This document shows, in pieces, positions 20,675-29,948 of a DNA stretch of 64,000 nucleotides; position 1 is the stretch's first letter; every line of letters starts with the position of its first letter. Location: positions 4,216,001-4,280,000 of the forward strand of contig NC_066304.1 of NCBI RefSeq assembly GCF_905404315.1, written 5' to 3'. The stretch comes from Leptidea sinapis (taxonomy: Eukaryota > Arthropoda > Insecta > Lepidoptera > Pieridae). Both the position numbers and the translations under genes were made by a program. The notes below the pieces were generated by a model that saw only the letters and a program-made list of their open reading frames with translations, made no database searches and was not told where the DNA came from.

Positions 20675-21182
20675 TCAAACACCACTTTAAAACACTCAAG
20701 TATAATCTGCACGGCACAAAAAATTTGTAATTAATTACCAGAGCATGTGAGAATTTGGCCTAAAAGGAATTTTAAACATTATCTTAAAATATATTTAGCG
20801 CATAAATGTTATTATAAGATCAGTGAATTTTTAATAGAAAATCACTTTGAAGCTTTGAATTTGAAACATTGAAAAATATGTATTTACGAGTAGTACTACG
20901 TATTTTGAACATAATTTTTAATTTAACTATGACATTTATAATAATTTTTCTTAATAATGATATGGTCGCTCTTATTCTTAACTTCATGGTGCAATTAATT
21001 TAGTTAAACTTTATTTAAAGATTTAATCAATTTTGTTTTATGATAATTGTTATGATTTGATTATAATTTCTATACGTCAAATATTTGTATGCTCAATAAC
21101 GGGCGCGACTTGGAGAGCTAAAATGTATTTAAATCATCTATAATGTATTACCCTTGTCAACAAATAAAGATCTTACTTATTT
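20675..21182 (+). mobile_element. jockey-like LINE C-terminus and 3' end
   Basis: The plus strand reads LPEHVRIWPKRNFKHYLKIY, then LAHKCYYKISEFLIENHFE and a stop near 20870. This is the C-terminal pattern NxLPxxI...FKxxLKxxLxxKxxYxIxEFL of jockey-group LINEs. The 3' untranslated part ends AATAAAGATCTTACTTATTTA. Only the last 60 or so codons remain. Confidence 0.65.
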
Positions 21183-21185
21183 ACT

Positions 21186-21305
21186 ATGTCTCAAGGTGAC
21201 GCAATTTGCAGTGCCGCTCAGAATTTTTGGATTTTTCAACAATCCTGAGCGGCACTGCATTGTAATGGACAGGTCGTATTCTCGTCCCTTATTTTCATTA
21301 AAAAA
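21186..21305 (-). mobile_element. Family A repeat, 5' part with intact hairpin
   Basis: Both arms are perfect: AGTGCCGCTCA at 21211-21221 and TGAGCGGCACT at 21247-21257, with a 25-base spacer. The copy runs out into CTCGTCCCTTATTTTCATTA at the 5' end of the family. Confidence 0.8.
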
Positions 21306-21624
21306 AATATGTGATAGTTACGGAATAATCGCCTGGTCACACGTAATCACAAACTGTATTTAATTTTATCACTTACCTACAGATAAAATCACCTCATCCG
21401 TTTATAGGTTGAAATTTGCATATAAAAGTACGGTAAAGGTTTGCTGCTAAAAATAATAGTATTAACAATGCGTTGTATATTCTGTTTGATCTTTTAGCAA
21501 ATCAACAGGCCTGTATTATAATAGTTAATGAATTAAACATCTTTGTTTAGTCACTCAATATATTGTGTTCTTTCGTTTATCAGTTGCGAGGGCAAATATT
21601 TTTAGTTACAAGATAACGGACGGT

Positions 21625-21630
21625 TATAAA
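21625..21630 (+). promoter_or_regulatory. Possible TATA box upstream of a candidate first exon
   Basis: TATAAA lies about 215 bases upstream of the ATG at 21844. TCAATTG and CACGTCTTCG follow 25-35 bases later as possible start region. In DNA this AT-rich TATA-like words are frequent, so this is suggestive only because a candidate exon lies downstream. Confidence 0.25.
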
Positions 21631-21843
21631 TGGTCCATTGTTTCAATTGACGACACGTCTTCGTGCGAAACGGTTTTACGCTAACAATAAGTGTGAGTGA
21701 AGGAAGAATTGCAGAAAATTGTTGGTTTGGAAGTGAAGTGCTTTCTGTTTTTTTTTTTATAAGTTTATTACTGTCAGTATATTTGATATTAGTTTTCTAT
21801 ATATAGGGATATAAAAATAGCAATATTAGTTGTGTATGTGAGA

Positions 21844-21879
21844 ATGCCCATTTATAAGAATGGAAAAAGAAATGCGCAG
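21844..21879 (+). CDS. Candidate first coding exon (12 codons), phase-0 donor
   Basis: ATG through CAG encodes MPIYKNGKRNAQ. It is followed at once by GTAAGA, giving the strong exon-intron junction CAG|GTAAGA. The exon length is a multiple of three, so it would splice in phase 0. The peptide is basic and hydrophilic with no signal peptide. A TATAAA sits 215 bases upstream. It cannot be identified alone. The same strand and phase recur at 28644, 48028 and 49026, suggesting one gene with alternative starts. Chance ATG-to-GT coincidences are common, so confidence is moderate at best. Confidence 0.35.
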
Positions 21880-22303
21880 GTAAGACAGTATCTTAGATCA
21901 TTTATTAATTTTATTATACGAATTTAATAATGATTGTTTAGTTATAAATAACTTCTATAGTTCTTTAGATTTTAAAAGTCCGCATTTAAAATTAAATGAT
22001 AAAAAATATTTAAATGTTAGTTTAAAAGCTGATAATCATTAATTTAAATGTAAATATTTTATTTAACTATTATTAATATTTGATTCTGGTTATCACCAGT
22101 TAGAATGTCGGTTTCTCTTTGTTAAAATATTTTTGAAAAATAATTTACTCTCAAATGTATTCAAGTTGACAATTTTGGCATACAAGCTGTTACCCGCGTC
22201 TCTGTCCGCGTTTACATTATATTAATAAACTATCCTTTGTTAATCCAGTAATCGATGCATGTGGCAGATCTTTATTGGTATTTATTTTCACATTTATATA
22301 ACT

Positions 22304-22775
22304 GCTGACCCGGCATACGTTGTTTTTATTGCGAATAGTAAAAAAAAGTGTAGGTTCCGGATATGTGATGTCATCTGAATGAAAATGAAAACCTCCACAG
22401 TGTGGTTTTCAAGGAGCTTTCTTCCACGTACTACAAAGCTGTGGAATTTACTTCCTTGTGCGGTGTTTCCGGGACGATACGACATGGTTACCTTTAAAAA
22501 AAGGGCATACACCTTCCTTAAAGGCCTGCAACGCTCTTGTGATTCCTGGTGTGTTGCAAGATAATGTGGGCGGCGGTGATCACTTAACATCAGATGACCC
22601 GTGCGCTCGTATGTCCTCTTTTCATAAAAATCATTTCATAAAAAAAATAAGTAAAACATTTTATATTATACTAAAACCACCTTATGGTATAAGTATTATT
22701 ACGATCGGTTTAGTAGTTTTTGCAGTATAACCGAAGGAAAAAACCGGCTCTCCATAAGTATAGATATAGATTAGT
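22304..22775 (-). mobile_element. Helitron-like remnant split by a LINE insertion
   Basis: The left part (22304-22380) begins CTGCTGACCCGGCATACGTT, the inverse of the Helitron 3' end seen in family E. The right part (22640-22775) has TTTAGTAGTTTTTGCAGTAT and continues beyond the family B LINE tail at 22388-22632. The simplest reading is LINE insertion into the older element. Confidence 0.45.
22388..22632 (+). mobile_element. Family B LINE 3' end with C-terminal coding
   Basis: The coding strand gives SRSFLPRTTKLWNLLPCAVF, PGRYDMVTFKKRAYTFLKGL and QRSCDSWCVAR, the same C-terminus as at 12354 with few changes. It then has GTGGGCGGCGGTGATCACTT, ATGACCCG and a tail at 22625. It is one of the best conserved tails in the window. 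Confidence 0.85.
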
Positions 22776-22779
22776 AAGT

Positions 22780-23325
22780 TAGTTATTACACTAAAATGAC
22801 ATTGACATATTCGAGAAAAAAATTTCAGTATAAGATCGTCGTGAGTTGTAATGTTTGTAAATTGGTATTATTTTACAATTGCGTACTATTAATACTGCTA
22901 GAACAAGTTTTAACCTTTCGGTTATCTTGCGGTTAATGACCTGGCCAGCGTTTCTTGTATAATAGCAATGTTTAATTATTGCATTGTCGGTAATTAGAAT
23001 CATTGTTTTGCACACATGATTGCCCCGACGCGGACGTAGGCACGTATATGTCCGCCCTAATACATTAATATATCCGGTCAAAAGAAAAACAAAGCTCTGA
23101 CCACAAATATTGTTACAACTTTAATACTTCTTTATTTTTGAATTCAAATTTGGAACTTGTTAATTATGTTAGACATATCCATAATTTCCCGCTATTTCAT
23201 ATGATGTCAGAAAAGTGTGTCAGTACTTAGTAGGTTTTATTGGGGGATGCCTTATCAAGTACTCTCAAAGTTTTGTTTTTGTGAACTGAAGTAGTCTAAG
23301 TGTATGGTATGATTTAGGGGCTCCT
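22780..23325. other. Unassigned stretch
   Basis: A 96-codon minus ORF (22791-23081) has no recognised motif. No match to other repeats was found. Confidence 0.4.
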
Positions 23326-23329
23326 GTTT

Positions 23330-23710
23330 CCGCAATTAAACAACTAGTTTGGGTCCATTTTGCGTGCAGTATTGGCCAGTTACTCCAACTAGCCCAACTC
23401 CTTCCAGAGGTTCAGAATATTCCTGGGGTCTTCGCGACTTTTTGTAGCGACCTCGTATTAGTTAAGGATTTTTGCCCGTTTGTTGGCCACCTCCGCACAT
23501 TCCAGGATTACTTGAGTGACCGTTTCGTCCTCTGCTAGACAGTCTCTGCACTTAGGACTATCCGTTATGCCGATTGTGAAAAGGTGCTTGATTAGTGATG
23601 TGTAACCCGTTATCCGGATGTCATGTCTGTTAAGGCTGATAATTCTACGTGTGAGTTTGGACGACAGTGCAGGTATCGCTTCTTTCGACTGTCTACAGCT
23701 TGAGACATTC
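23330..23710 (-). pseudogene. I/R1-type LINE C-terminal CCHC fragment
   Basis: The minus strand translates LTRRIISLNRHDIRITGYTS, LIKHLFTIGITDSPKCRDC, LAEDETVTQVILECAEVANK and, further on, LWKELGW. This parallels SPLCRACMETEETATHLILE and FLKELGW of the LINE at 14550-16617 but is clearly diverged, so it is a second member of the same clade. RT and RNase H are absent. Confidence 0.75.
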
Positions 23711-23740
23711 TTCCATGGGGTGCTATGTAGGTTGTTTGTC

Positions 23741-23845
23741 TAGGAATTTCACTAGCTTCGGCGCCCTTCTGACCGAAAAACAATAAGGCGCCGATGTGGT
23801 ACCCATAATCTAGCCGGCATCCTGTGCAAAGCAGCAACTGGTAAA
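23741..23845 (+). mobile_element. Family A repeat, 3' part
   Basis: It runs from AATTTCACTAGCTTCGGCGC through GACCGAAAAACAATAAGGCG to CCCATAATCTAGCCGGCATC and CTGTGCAAAG. An internal deletion removes the ACATTACTGCTTCACGG segment. Confidence 0.75.
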
Positions 23846-23849
23846 AAAG

Positions 23850-24345
23850 TCGCTTCATTGTGTGTCTTCAACCGTATTTATCATGGGGATTGTGGCGAAT
23901 AGTTGTTTGATCTGATTCCTGCTGCAGAATGCCACCTTCGCACGATACGCTACAAATTACAATATCATCCCCACCCCATAGTGGCGTTCCTCCAAAGTGC
24001 GACTTTTAAGGAGCTTTCTTCCATGTACAACCAAGCTGTGGAATGAGCTTCCTTGTGCGGTGTTTCCAGGACGACAGGGGTACCGCCAAAAACGCGCGTA
24101 CACTTTCCTAAAAGGCCGGCAACGGTCCTGTTATTTCTCTGCTGTTGCACCCTTACTTTAAGTCGTTAAAGAGTTCCATCATATTCGATTACAACAATTA
24201 CTTGACCATAACGTCGTTACGGTAGGTGGCTTAAATATCGGGATTGCATAAAAAATATTCGGCCGAGTATCGTTAATATCCAGAATGTGGGCGGTGGTGA
24301 TCACTTTACTTCAGATGACCCGCACGCTCGTTTGACCTCCTCTTC
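23850..24345 (+). mobile_element. Family B LINE 3' end interrupted by family D
   Basis: The coding part includes GTGTCTTCAACCGTATTTAT and CATGGGGATTGTGGCG, the equivalent of VFYRIYHGEC, then GATTCCTGCTGCAGAATGCC (IPAAE) and the VFPGR segment. The tail is split: the first half ends near 24160 and GAATGTGGGCGGTGGTGATC resumes at 24286. The intervening block matches 26205-26285. Confidence 0.75.
24163..24284. repeat. Family D segment inserted in a LINE tail
   Basis: TCATATTCGATTACAACAATT, ACTTGACCATAACGTCGTTACG (split at 24199/24200) and GGTAGGTGGCTTAAATAT correspond to 26192-26250. It sits between the two halves of a family B tail and is therefore younger than that LINE copy. Confidence 0.6.
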
Positions 24346-24414
24346 CATAGAAATACTAACCTAACTGGAACTATTACTTACTAGTATTGTGGCGTTTTTT
24401 TTAAGAAAATCTTA

Positions 24415-24628
24415 GTATCGTCCCTTATGTCAGTGCCGATAAGGATTCTTGAAAGACCTGAAAATTCTGAGTTGATTTGCCCAGTAATTGCAGTTGCTAC
24501 GGCGCCCTTCAGACCGAAACACAATAATGCTTACACCTTACTGCTTCAGGCACACGGCAGAAATAGGAACCGTTGTGGTACTAATAATCTAGCCGGCATC
24601 CTGTGCAAAGGAGCCTCCCTCTTGTAAC
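24415..24628 (+). mobile_element. Family A repeat with internal deletion
   Basis: It keeps AGGATTCTTGAAAG, AAAATTCTGAG, TTGCCCAGTAATTGCAG, CGCCCTTCAGACCGAAACAC and ATAATCTAGCCGGCATCCTG, ending GCAAAGGAGCCTCCC. The right hairpin arm and the CACCTTGAGACATAAG segment are deleted. Confidence 0.8.
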
Positions 24629-24654
24629 CTTCTCTTTACAATACTATTTTAAGA

Positions 24655-24715
24655 ATTCATTCTGGTAATTTTTCCCTAATACGCCAAAAGAAGTACATAA
24701 CTTCAAAAATAAAAT
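24655..24715. repeat. Family U end fragment
   Basis: TAATTTTTCCCTAATACGCC followed by AAAAGAAGTACATAAC matches the right ends of family U at 36570-36605 and 39205-39230. Confidence 0.5.
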
Positions 24716-24719
24716 CTAA

Positions 24720-25127
24720 TTATAGTTGTACAAGGTCCCCGAGCAGAGCCCTTCGTATACCAATCACATTCCTACTTTACCAGTTTTTTACAACCTGTTT
24801 AACAATTGAAAATACGTAGTGTTAATATAGATTGCAAAACAACATCCAAGACCTTACAAGCCCGTTGCACTGGTTATTAAGGAATGTTAGATCAATGAAT
24901 TCCAGGAGGCAAATAGCCGCCGTTCATAAGCGAGACGGCAATAATATAGTTATTATGGATTTTGAGTTTTGTTTGAAATATTCTAGTGGTCGATGTTAAA
25001 AAGACCCGATCTGGTATTTTTTATGTAAATGCGAATGTAAGCATGTTTATTTAGTTCTATGTCTTTCTCCTTCTTCAAGCTTTCACCAATGATTAATATT
25101 TTTTTAATTCTTTTTTTTATTGATGTT
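24720..25127. other. Unassigned AT-rich stretch
   Basis: No ORF or repeat match seen. A weak ATGCGAATGTAAGCATGTTT near 25030 resembles Helitron 5' leaders but lacks the terminal TC motif. Confidence 0.4.
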
Positions 25128-25129
25128 TT

Positions 25130-25523
25130 AAGCTATTGCATAGCTTCTATCGCGGTCCTTGAGCGTGGAGACCGAATCCAGAAATTCCGTAACGGAAATA
25201 ACCTAACTATATAGATATTTCTATGTCTTTTTGAGCTGAAGGTCTCCTCAGCAGAAGGTTGGAGCCTCGGGTACATCTTGATTTTTTTAATTTCTTTATT
25301 TTTTATCACATTTTTTATTTTTTATTATTATGTCAAGCATTTTTTATTTAATTACACCTGTCCCGTTGTCTATCTGTAATCAAATCTTGCAAGTTAAGTT
25401 TTTAATTTTTATCAAAAAAAATACTGCTAAAATAAAATAAATAAATAATTATAATTGCATAAGTTGATAAAAAATGCTATGCAATAGCTTTACCGCGGCA
25501 GTCCCCGAGTGCCACAAGTCTTT
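25130..25523 (+). mobile_element. Family G repeat, copy 2
   Basis: AAGCTATTGCATAGC at 25130-25144 and its inverse at 25476-25490 bracket the body. Shared blocks are GAGCGTGGAGACCGAATCC, AGAAATTCCGTAACGG, CACCTGTCCCGTTGTCTATC and TAATTATAATTGCATAAGTT, then CCGCGGCAGTCCCCGAGTGC beyond the right inverted repeat. The tRNA-like part is decayed here. Confidence 0.8.
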
Positions 25524-25738
25524 TGTTTACATTAATTAGAAATTTGAATATTGATGGAGATGTTCACACTTTTCACACACAACGTGACAAACATTTAACG
25601 CGAATTAAGTCGCGCGGCTTTTTAAGGAATTTCGTTTTATTACACCAAGGAAGAGTAAATTCTCGCGTGATACATAATACCACACACTTTTTTATTTTAT
25701 GAATAACAAAAGCATATAAAAAAATTTACATTAAATCA

Positions 25739-26032
25739 ACCGACTACAAAAACACTATTTTAAAACAATAGATATAATAAGCCCTAAAAAGTATAAATAT
25801 AATTGCGTATTTTTACACAATCTAATTGATTAATCTAATTCTAGTTACGATTATTGTTAATTTTTGGAATCGGTGTCCTCCCGCCGCGGCCCCGCTCTCC
25901 CCTCTCACCTCCTCACGTCTCGCGTGCGACTCAAGCACATCTCACCTATAACTATGTATGTAGTTACAAACCTACATTGCTTGACACCGACTATATTATA
26001 TCTATTTTTTTGGAATAGTGTTTTTGAAGTCG
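25739..26032. mobile_element. Family X MITE with GC-rich core
   Basis: The left end (CCGACTACAAAAACACTATT, then AAAACAATAGATATAATA) and the right end (25992-26032) are inverted copies over about 40 bp. Inside, 25872-25930 is conspicuously GC-rich (CCGCCGCGGCCCCGC, CCTCACGTCTCGCGTGCG) in otherwise AT-rich DNA. A second copy's left end lies at 61803-61910. The overlapping 77-codon plus ORF is a by-product. Confidence 0.7.
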
Positions 26033-26184
26033 AATGTTTTTCGTTAAATTTATTATTTATTTTTAGATTTATAGTGAATCTGAAGTACACTAACTAATAA
26101 TTTGTCTAAATATGTGTAGATCAATTTTGCAATGCAGCAATGAACTTAAGCGCATTGCAATTTGATTATAGACAGTTCGAAATT

Positions 26185-26640
26185 CGATCACCATATTCGA
26201 CTACGACAATTACTTGACCATAACGACGTTACGGTAGGTGACTCAAATATGCGGATTGCGTAAAACAGATGGTATCGTTAATTTGCGCCAAAGATTTGAA
26301 GAGTTCCGTTACTTTGTCATGGATCCCATAATCAGAACCTAACCAAACTATCTTTGAAGTATAGGATATACTAATTCAAATACAATAATTAAAAGTCAAA
26401 TTAAAGAGTATCGAAATCGGTAGGCGCGATATTGAGTTATTCGTAAATTTGTCGCGCAAATACAGCAAATTTAAGATGTTTATGGTTTTCTCATGGATGC
26501 CATTGTCAGATGTGGACCAAATTGCGACAACACGGCAAGCACCAGCTTTCAAATAAAAAAAGGATTATCAAAATCGTTTCACCCAGTCCAAAGGTAACAA
26601 ACTGATGAATTGAGAACCTTTTTTCAAAGTCGGTTAAAAA
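26185..26640 (+). repeat. Family D repeat, long copy
   Basis: Ordered blocks: ATTCGACTACGACAATTACT, ACGACGTTACGGTAGGTGAC, TTCTCATGGATGCCATTGTC, GACCAAATTGCGACAACACG, GGATTATCAAAATCGTTTCA, AAAGTCGGTTAAAAA. The last 170 bases recur at 59823-59990. Non-coding. Confidence 0.65.
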
Positions 26641-26763
26641 GATTTTTCCTTTCTTTTATTATGCTGATATTAATATGTTATTTTGTGACAAAAGTTTGAC
26701 TTGTAGCGTGGTTTATTTTGTGGATTTAAGAAGTTTTGACCAATTTCATGGTCACGATTCCAA

Positions 26764-27525
26764 GGCATAAAAGGCTTTTATTTTCTCAAAATTGATTACT
26801 TTACAATTCATTTTGATGTCATTTCTAATATACTAGATACTACTACCGCTTCGGAAACAAATGGCGCTCTGAGAGAGAAGAAGTGGTCCAAGAAACTCTC
26901 CCAGCATTCTTTTTTTGCGCTCTTTTCAATAAAAATTTACAATATTGTACAGTCATTTCTATCGCTATAAAATAATCATAATCTAGTCCCAGGCTGTCCG
27001 ATCACTTAGATATTAAGCTGTGGAGTAATAGAATTTACGATAGAGCCATTTTTTTATAAAACATTTTATTTATTTATAGATAATGCCTGAACAGTGGCTG
27101 GGACTTTATTATAAAAGTGTATACCCCGTGTATTAATTACCCTTAAAACTATCATGTATCTCATGAAGCCTACTAGAATTAGTTACAAGCAATCCCTTAT
27201 TTCAAGTGTTATAATAATGAAAATCACTATTAGGAGCAAGCAGGTGACGATTTTTGTGAACGTATATTAAATTATCTTAAATGTACTGACAATGAACAGT
27301 CATAATATTTATATCTTTAAATTTTTCTTTGAGAGACTGTCTAATGTCTATAACCAAGCTGATATATAGCACGAACAGCTCTCTTTTGCAGAGCAAACAC
27401 TATATCAATGTCAGCAGCATGACCCCACAGTAAAATAGCGTACGTCATGATGCTGTGGAAATAACTGATGTACACTAATCTAACGGTCGCAACATTCGTG
27501 TACTCTCTAATCTTTTTCCAAAATA
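26764..27525 (-). mobile_element. Family H jockey-group LINE, 3' end with RT C-terminus
   Basis: On the minus strand 27525-27350 translates WKKIRESTNVATVRLVYISY, FHSIMTYAILLWGHAADIDI, VFALQKRAVRAIYQLG, clearly homologous to the LINE at 7083. It then decays by stops. The 3' untranslated region includes AGCGCAAAAAAAGAATGCTG, GGAGAGTTTCTTGG and TACCGCTTC-type motifs in inverse and ends at 26764 in a CCTTTTATGCCT tail. The 53826-54092 copy shares only this untranslated part. Confidence 0.8.
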
Positions 27526-27529
27526 TCGT

Positions 27530-27867
27530 GAGTTACCGCAATATTGATAATATTCAAATTCATATGGAAATTCACAATTTATAGTGATAGCAGCTTATCG
27601 TTAAGCGAAATTATCTTTATCAATATTGTATGGCGATACTAATAATACTATATTTCGAATTAGATTTCATACGGTCTCTACCTACCGATATTTGTTAATA
27701 TAGAGTTAGATACACTAATTAGAAATAATTAAATCGATTTATTAAGTCGACCAAACACTACAAAGGCTTGAACACGGCATCGTATTAACTCAAAAAAAAG
27801 TCGTTGCGGAAAATAGGCCCTGACTCCTACTCGCATACCATATCTGAAGATTATTTTAAAATAGCAA
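27530..27867. other. Unassigned stretch
   Basis: AT-rich, no ORF and no repeat match apart from AT-rich tetranucleotides. Confidence 0.4.
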
Positions 27868-28330
27868 TGAGGGACGGGTCGAGTAGGACGTTCAGCTGAT
27901 TGTAATTATAGACCCTGTCTATATTAGGATTCTTGAAAATACTTAAAAATTAATATTATTTGAGTTTTCTTTAGTGTTAATTCCGCCAATATTAGTCTTT
28001 AAACAATTCGACACGTGTTTCGCCTCTACACGAGGCATCCTCAGGACGTGTTGTCTCGCCAAAATCTGGCACGAGACTCAAGAATTAACACTAAAGAAAA
28101 CTCAAATCATTTGAATAATTATGGACTTCCGCAAAGTAACGCCTATTTCACCACAGGCACCACAATTGCGCTCGTCACCTTGAGACATAAGATGCCTCAT
28201 TTGTCCAATAATTTCACTAGCTACAGCGCCCTTCAGACCGAAACACAATACTTCACGACAGAAATAGACTCCATTGTGGTACCAAAGGTACAAAGAAGTT
28301 GGTGCAAAGAAGACTGGTAAATACCATTAC
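27868..28330 (+). mobile_element. Family A repeat split by a family Y insertion
   Basis: The left half (27868-27957) has GGGACGGG, AGGACGTTCAGCTGATTG, GGATTCTTGAAAATAC. The right half (about 28135-28330) has CACAATTGCGCTCGTCACCT, TGAGACATAAGATG, CAGACCGAAACACAAT, CATTGTGGTACC and the extended ACTCGCCTCTTAC part. The 177-bp block between them is family Y, so Y inserted into A. Confidence 0.75.
27958..28134. mobile_element. Family Y element with perfect 26-bp inverted repeats
   Basis: 27958-27983 (ATTTGAGTTTTCTTTAGTGT, then TAATTC) and 28082-28107 are exact inverse copies, enclosing GACACGTGTTTCGCCTCTAC, ACGAGGCATCCTCAGGACGT and CGCCAAAATCTGGCACGAGA. Homology with 40528-40705 continues past the right arm through ATTATGGACTTCCGCAAAGT to AACGCCT. 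The inverted repeat is therefore subterminal on that side. Non-coding. Confidence 0.75.
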
Positions 28331-28643
28331 TCGCCTCTTACTATACCTTTGGACTTCCCTATTCCTATGCTCCGGGGAAGCAAGGAAGGGCAAATCTCTG
28401 AATCTAGCCGGAAACACTTTACTATTAACATTCATAAAAACGAGAAAGCATCTAAGTTTTTACGAGTGCAAGAAGGATAGAGCACTGTTATCAGATTAAC
28501 GTGTAAGATAAGAACATTCAATATTTTAGTAATTTGTTACGTTTCGTCAATAAAAAAAGTCGTTTCAAATAAATAGTGCATGTGTGCTTGTGTAAGGTTT
28601 TAATGAATTGTGTTTGTGTTGTTTGGAAGAACCTGGATGTAAC

Positions 28644-28691
28644 ATGATGATAGAGGAAGCTTATGAAGTGACTCCCAATGGACATGTTATC
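28644..28691 (+). CDS. Candidate first coding exon (16 codons), phase-0 donor
   Basis: ATGATGATAGAG... encodes MMIEEAYEVTPNGHVI and runs into the consensus donor GTAAGT at 28692 (ATC|GTAAGT). The length is 48 nt, so phase 0. Upstream, the first in-frame stop is TAA at 28593-28595 and the intervening leader has no other in-frame ATG. The peptide is acidic, unlike neighbouring repeat translations, and lies outside every repeat I mapped. I do not recognise it. Strand and phase agree with the exons at 21844, 48028 and 49026. Confidence 0.45.
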
Positions 28692-28699
28692 GTAAGTTT

Positions 28700-29185
28700 C
28701 ACATATATATCTCATCATATATGAATTATAGTAAATACAGGCACTTGTGTACTCTTTGGTAGGACTTGGTAACTGAAAAAGGTAAATTTTAACCCTTAAT
28801 TAAGAATGTGTGATCCCAGTGTCTTTCTTTTTTGGGGTAGTATTATTTTTACAAAGTATTACTACACAACCTGGCATTGTAGTTTTAATTATAAGCAACG
28901 TTTAATAGAATATGTGGCACATCAACGTCACACATTGTTCGAGTGTGCCCACTTGGGCGTAGTATTATTTCGCACTTTGCGACGGCGCCTGCGGTATCTA
29001 GTTGGAAAGTACGTGTCGTAATAACGTGTCAGTTCATGAAAATTTTTTATTCAGAAAAATATTACGGTTTTTGGTTACTTAAGTACCTACCTACATTATA
29101 AAGGTTTCATGGATAATCTGGTTTAGAATGTTTTTTCCCTTAGTTATTGTTAGAGCACAGTTTGAATTTTTTGTGATATTTATAT
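28700..29185. other. Unassigned stretch
   Basis: No gene. GACGGCGCCTGCGGTATCTA and the following GTTGG near 28980-29005 recur in inverse orientation at about 34955-34985, so a small unnamed repeat is probably present. Confidence 0.4.
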
Positions 29186-29189
29186 AATA

Positions 29190-29508
29190 CTAGCTGGCCC
29201 AGCACACGTTGTATTGCCGATATTAAAATCGTGATACAAAAGTAACTGTTGATCGTAGATGGGTGAAAATTTGAAGTTGTATGTATTTTTTAATGCTGAC
29301 TCATAATCAAACAAATTTAAAAGAAATGTCAGAAAAAATTAAAAAAAAAATCGTGTGGACCACCCTTAACATTTAGGGGTATGAAAAATAGATGTTGGCC
29401 GATTCTCAGACCTACTCAATATGCTCACAAAATTTCATGAGAATCGGTCAAGCCGTTTCGGAGGAGTACGGGAACGAACATTGTGACACGAGAATTTTAT
29501 ATATAAGA
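29190..29508 (-). mobile_element. Family E non-autonomous Helitron, copy 1
   Basis: Read on the minus strand it begins TCTTATATATAAAATTCTCG and ends GTGCTGGGCCAGCTAG, with A/T flanks. These are the 5'-TC and 3'-CTAG marks of Helitrons. The interior includes CCGAAACGGCTTGACCGATT, TAAGGGTGGTCCAC and ACCCATCTACGATCAACAGT. No ORF. Copies at 56339-56587 and 59039-59205 share both ends. Confidence 0.7.
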
Positions 29509-29510
29509 TA

Positions 29511-29551
29511 TATCGTTGTCTTGTAACCTTAAGGGTTACAAGACAACGATA
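29511..29551. repeat. Perfect 18-bp inverted repeat built from SINE C sequence
   Basis: TATCGTTGTCTTGTAACC (29511-29528), loop TTAAG, GGTTACAAGACAACGATA (29534-29551). The arm matches the internal ATCGTTGTCTTGTACCC segment of family C SINEs, one of which lies 85 bases further on. It is thus a fold-back of SINE-derived sequence between a Helitron end and a SINE. Confidence 0.85.
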
Positions 29552-29634
29552 ACGGGAAAACGCTTACTTGGTAGCCAAGGTGACACGGCTGAGTCAAACG
29601 CTCATTCTCCAATATCTTTAGAAAAAAAAATATA

Positions 29635-29880
29635 TTTTAATAATATCGACACACTCTTACACAAATTATCTTGCCCCAAACTAGGCATAGCCTGTACTAT
29701 GGGTACAAGACAACGATATATTTAATACAACATACTTACTGAAACATACATAAATACATATAAACATCCATGACTCGGAAACAAAATATTCAACATATAA
29801 ATAATTGCACCTACCGGGATTCGAACCCGGGAGCTTAGTAGTCAGGTTCACTAACCATTCGGCTATATGGGTCGTCATTT
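29635..29880 (-). mobile_element. Family C tRNA-derived SINE, copy 2
   Basis: On the minus strand the tRNA-like head has TAGCCGAATGGTTAG (box A) and GGTTCGAATCC (box B). GTTTCCGAGTCATGGATG, ACCCATAGTACAGGCTATGC and TTGGGGCAAGATAATTTGTG follow, then TATTATT. Full length and close to the 13719 copy. Confidence 0.9.
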
Positions 29881-29948
29881 TAGTCTATGGTATGCGTTCT
29901 TTTAAACATCAAACCTCATGTATGTTTTACCGGCAATCTTTATAATTC

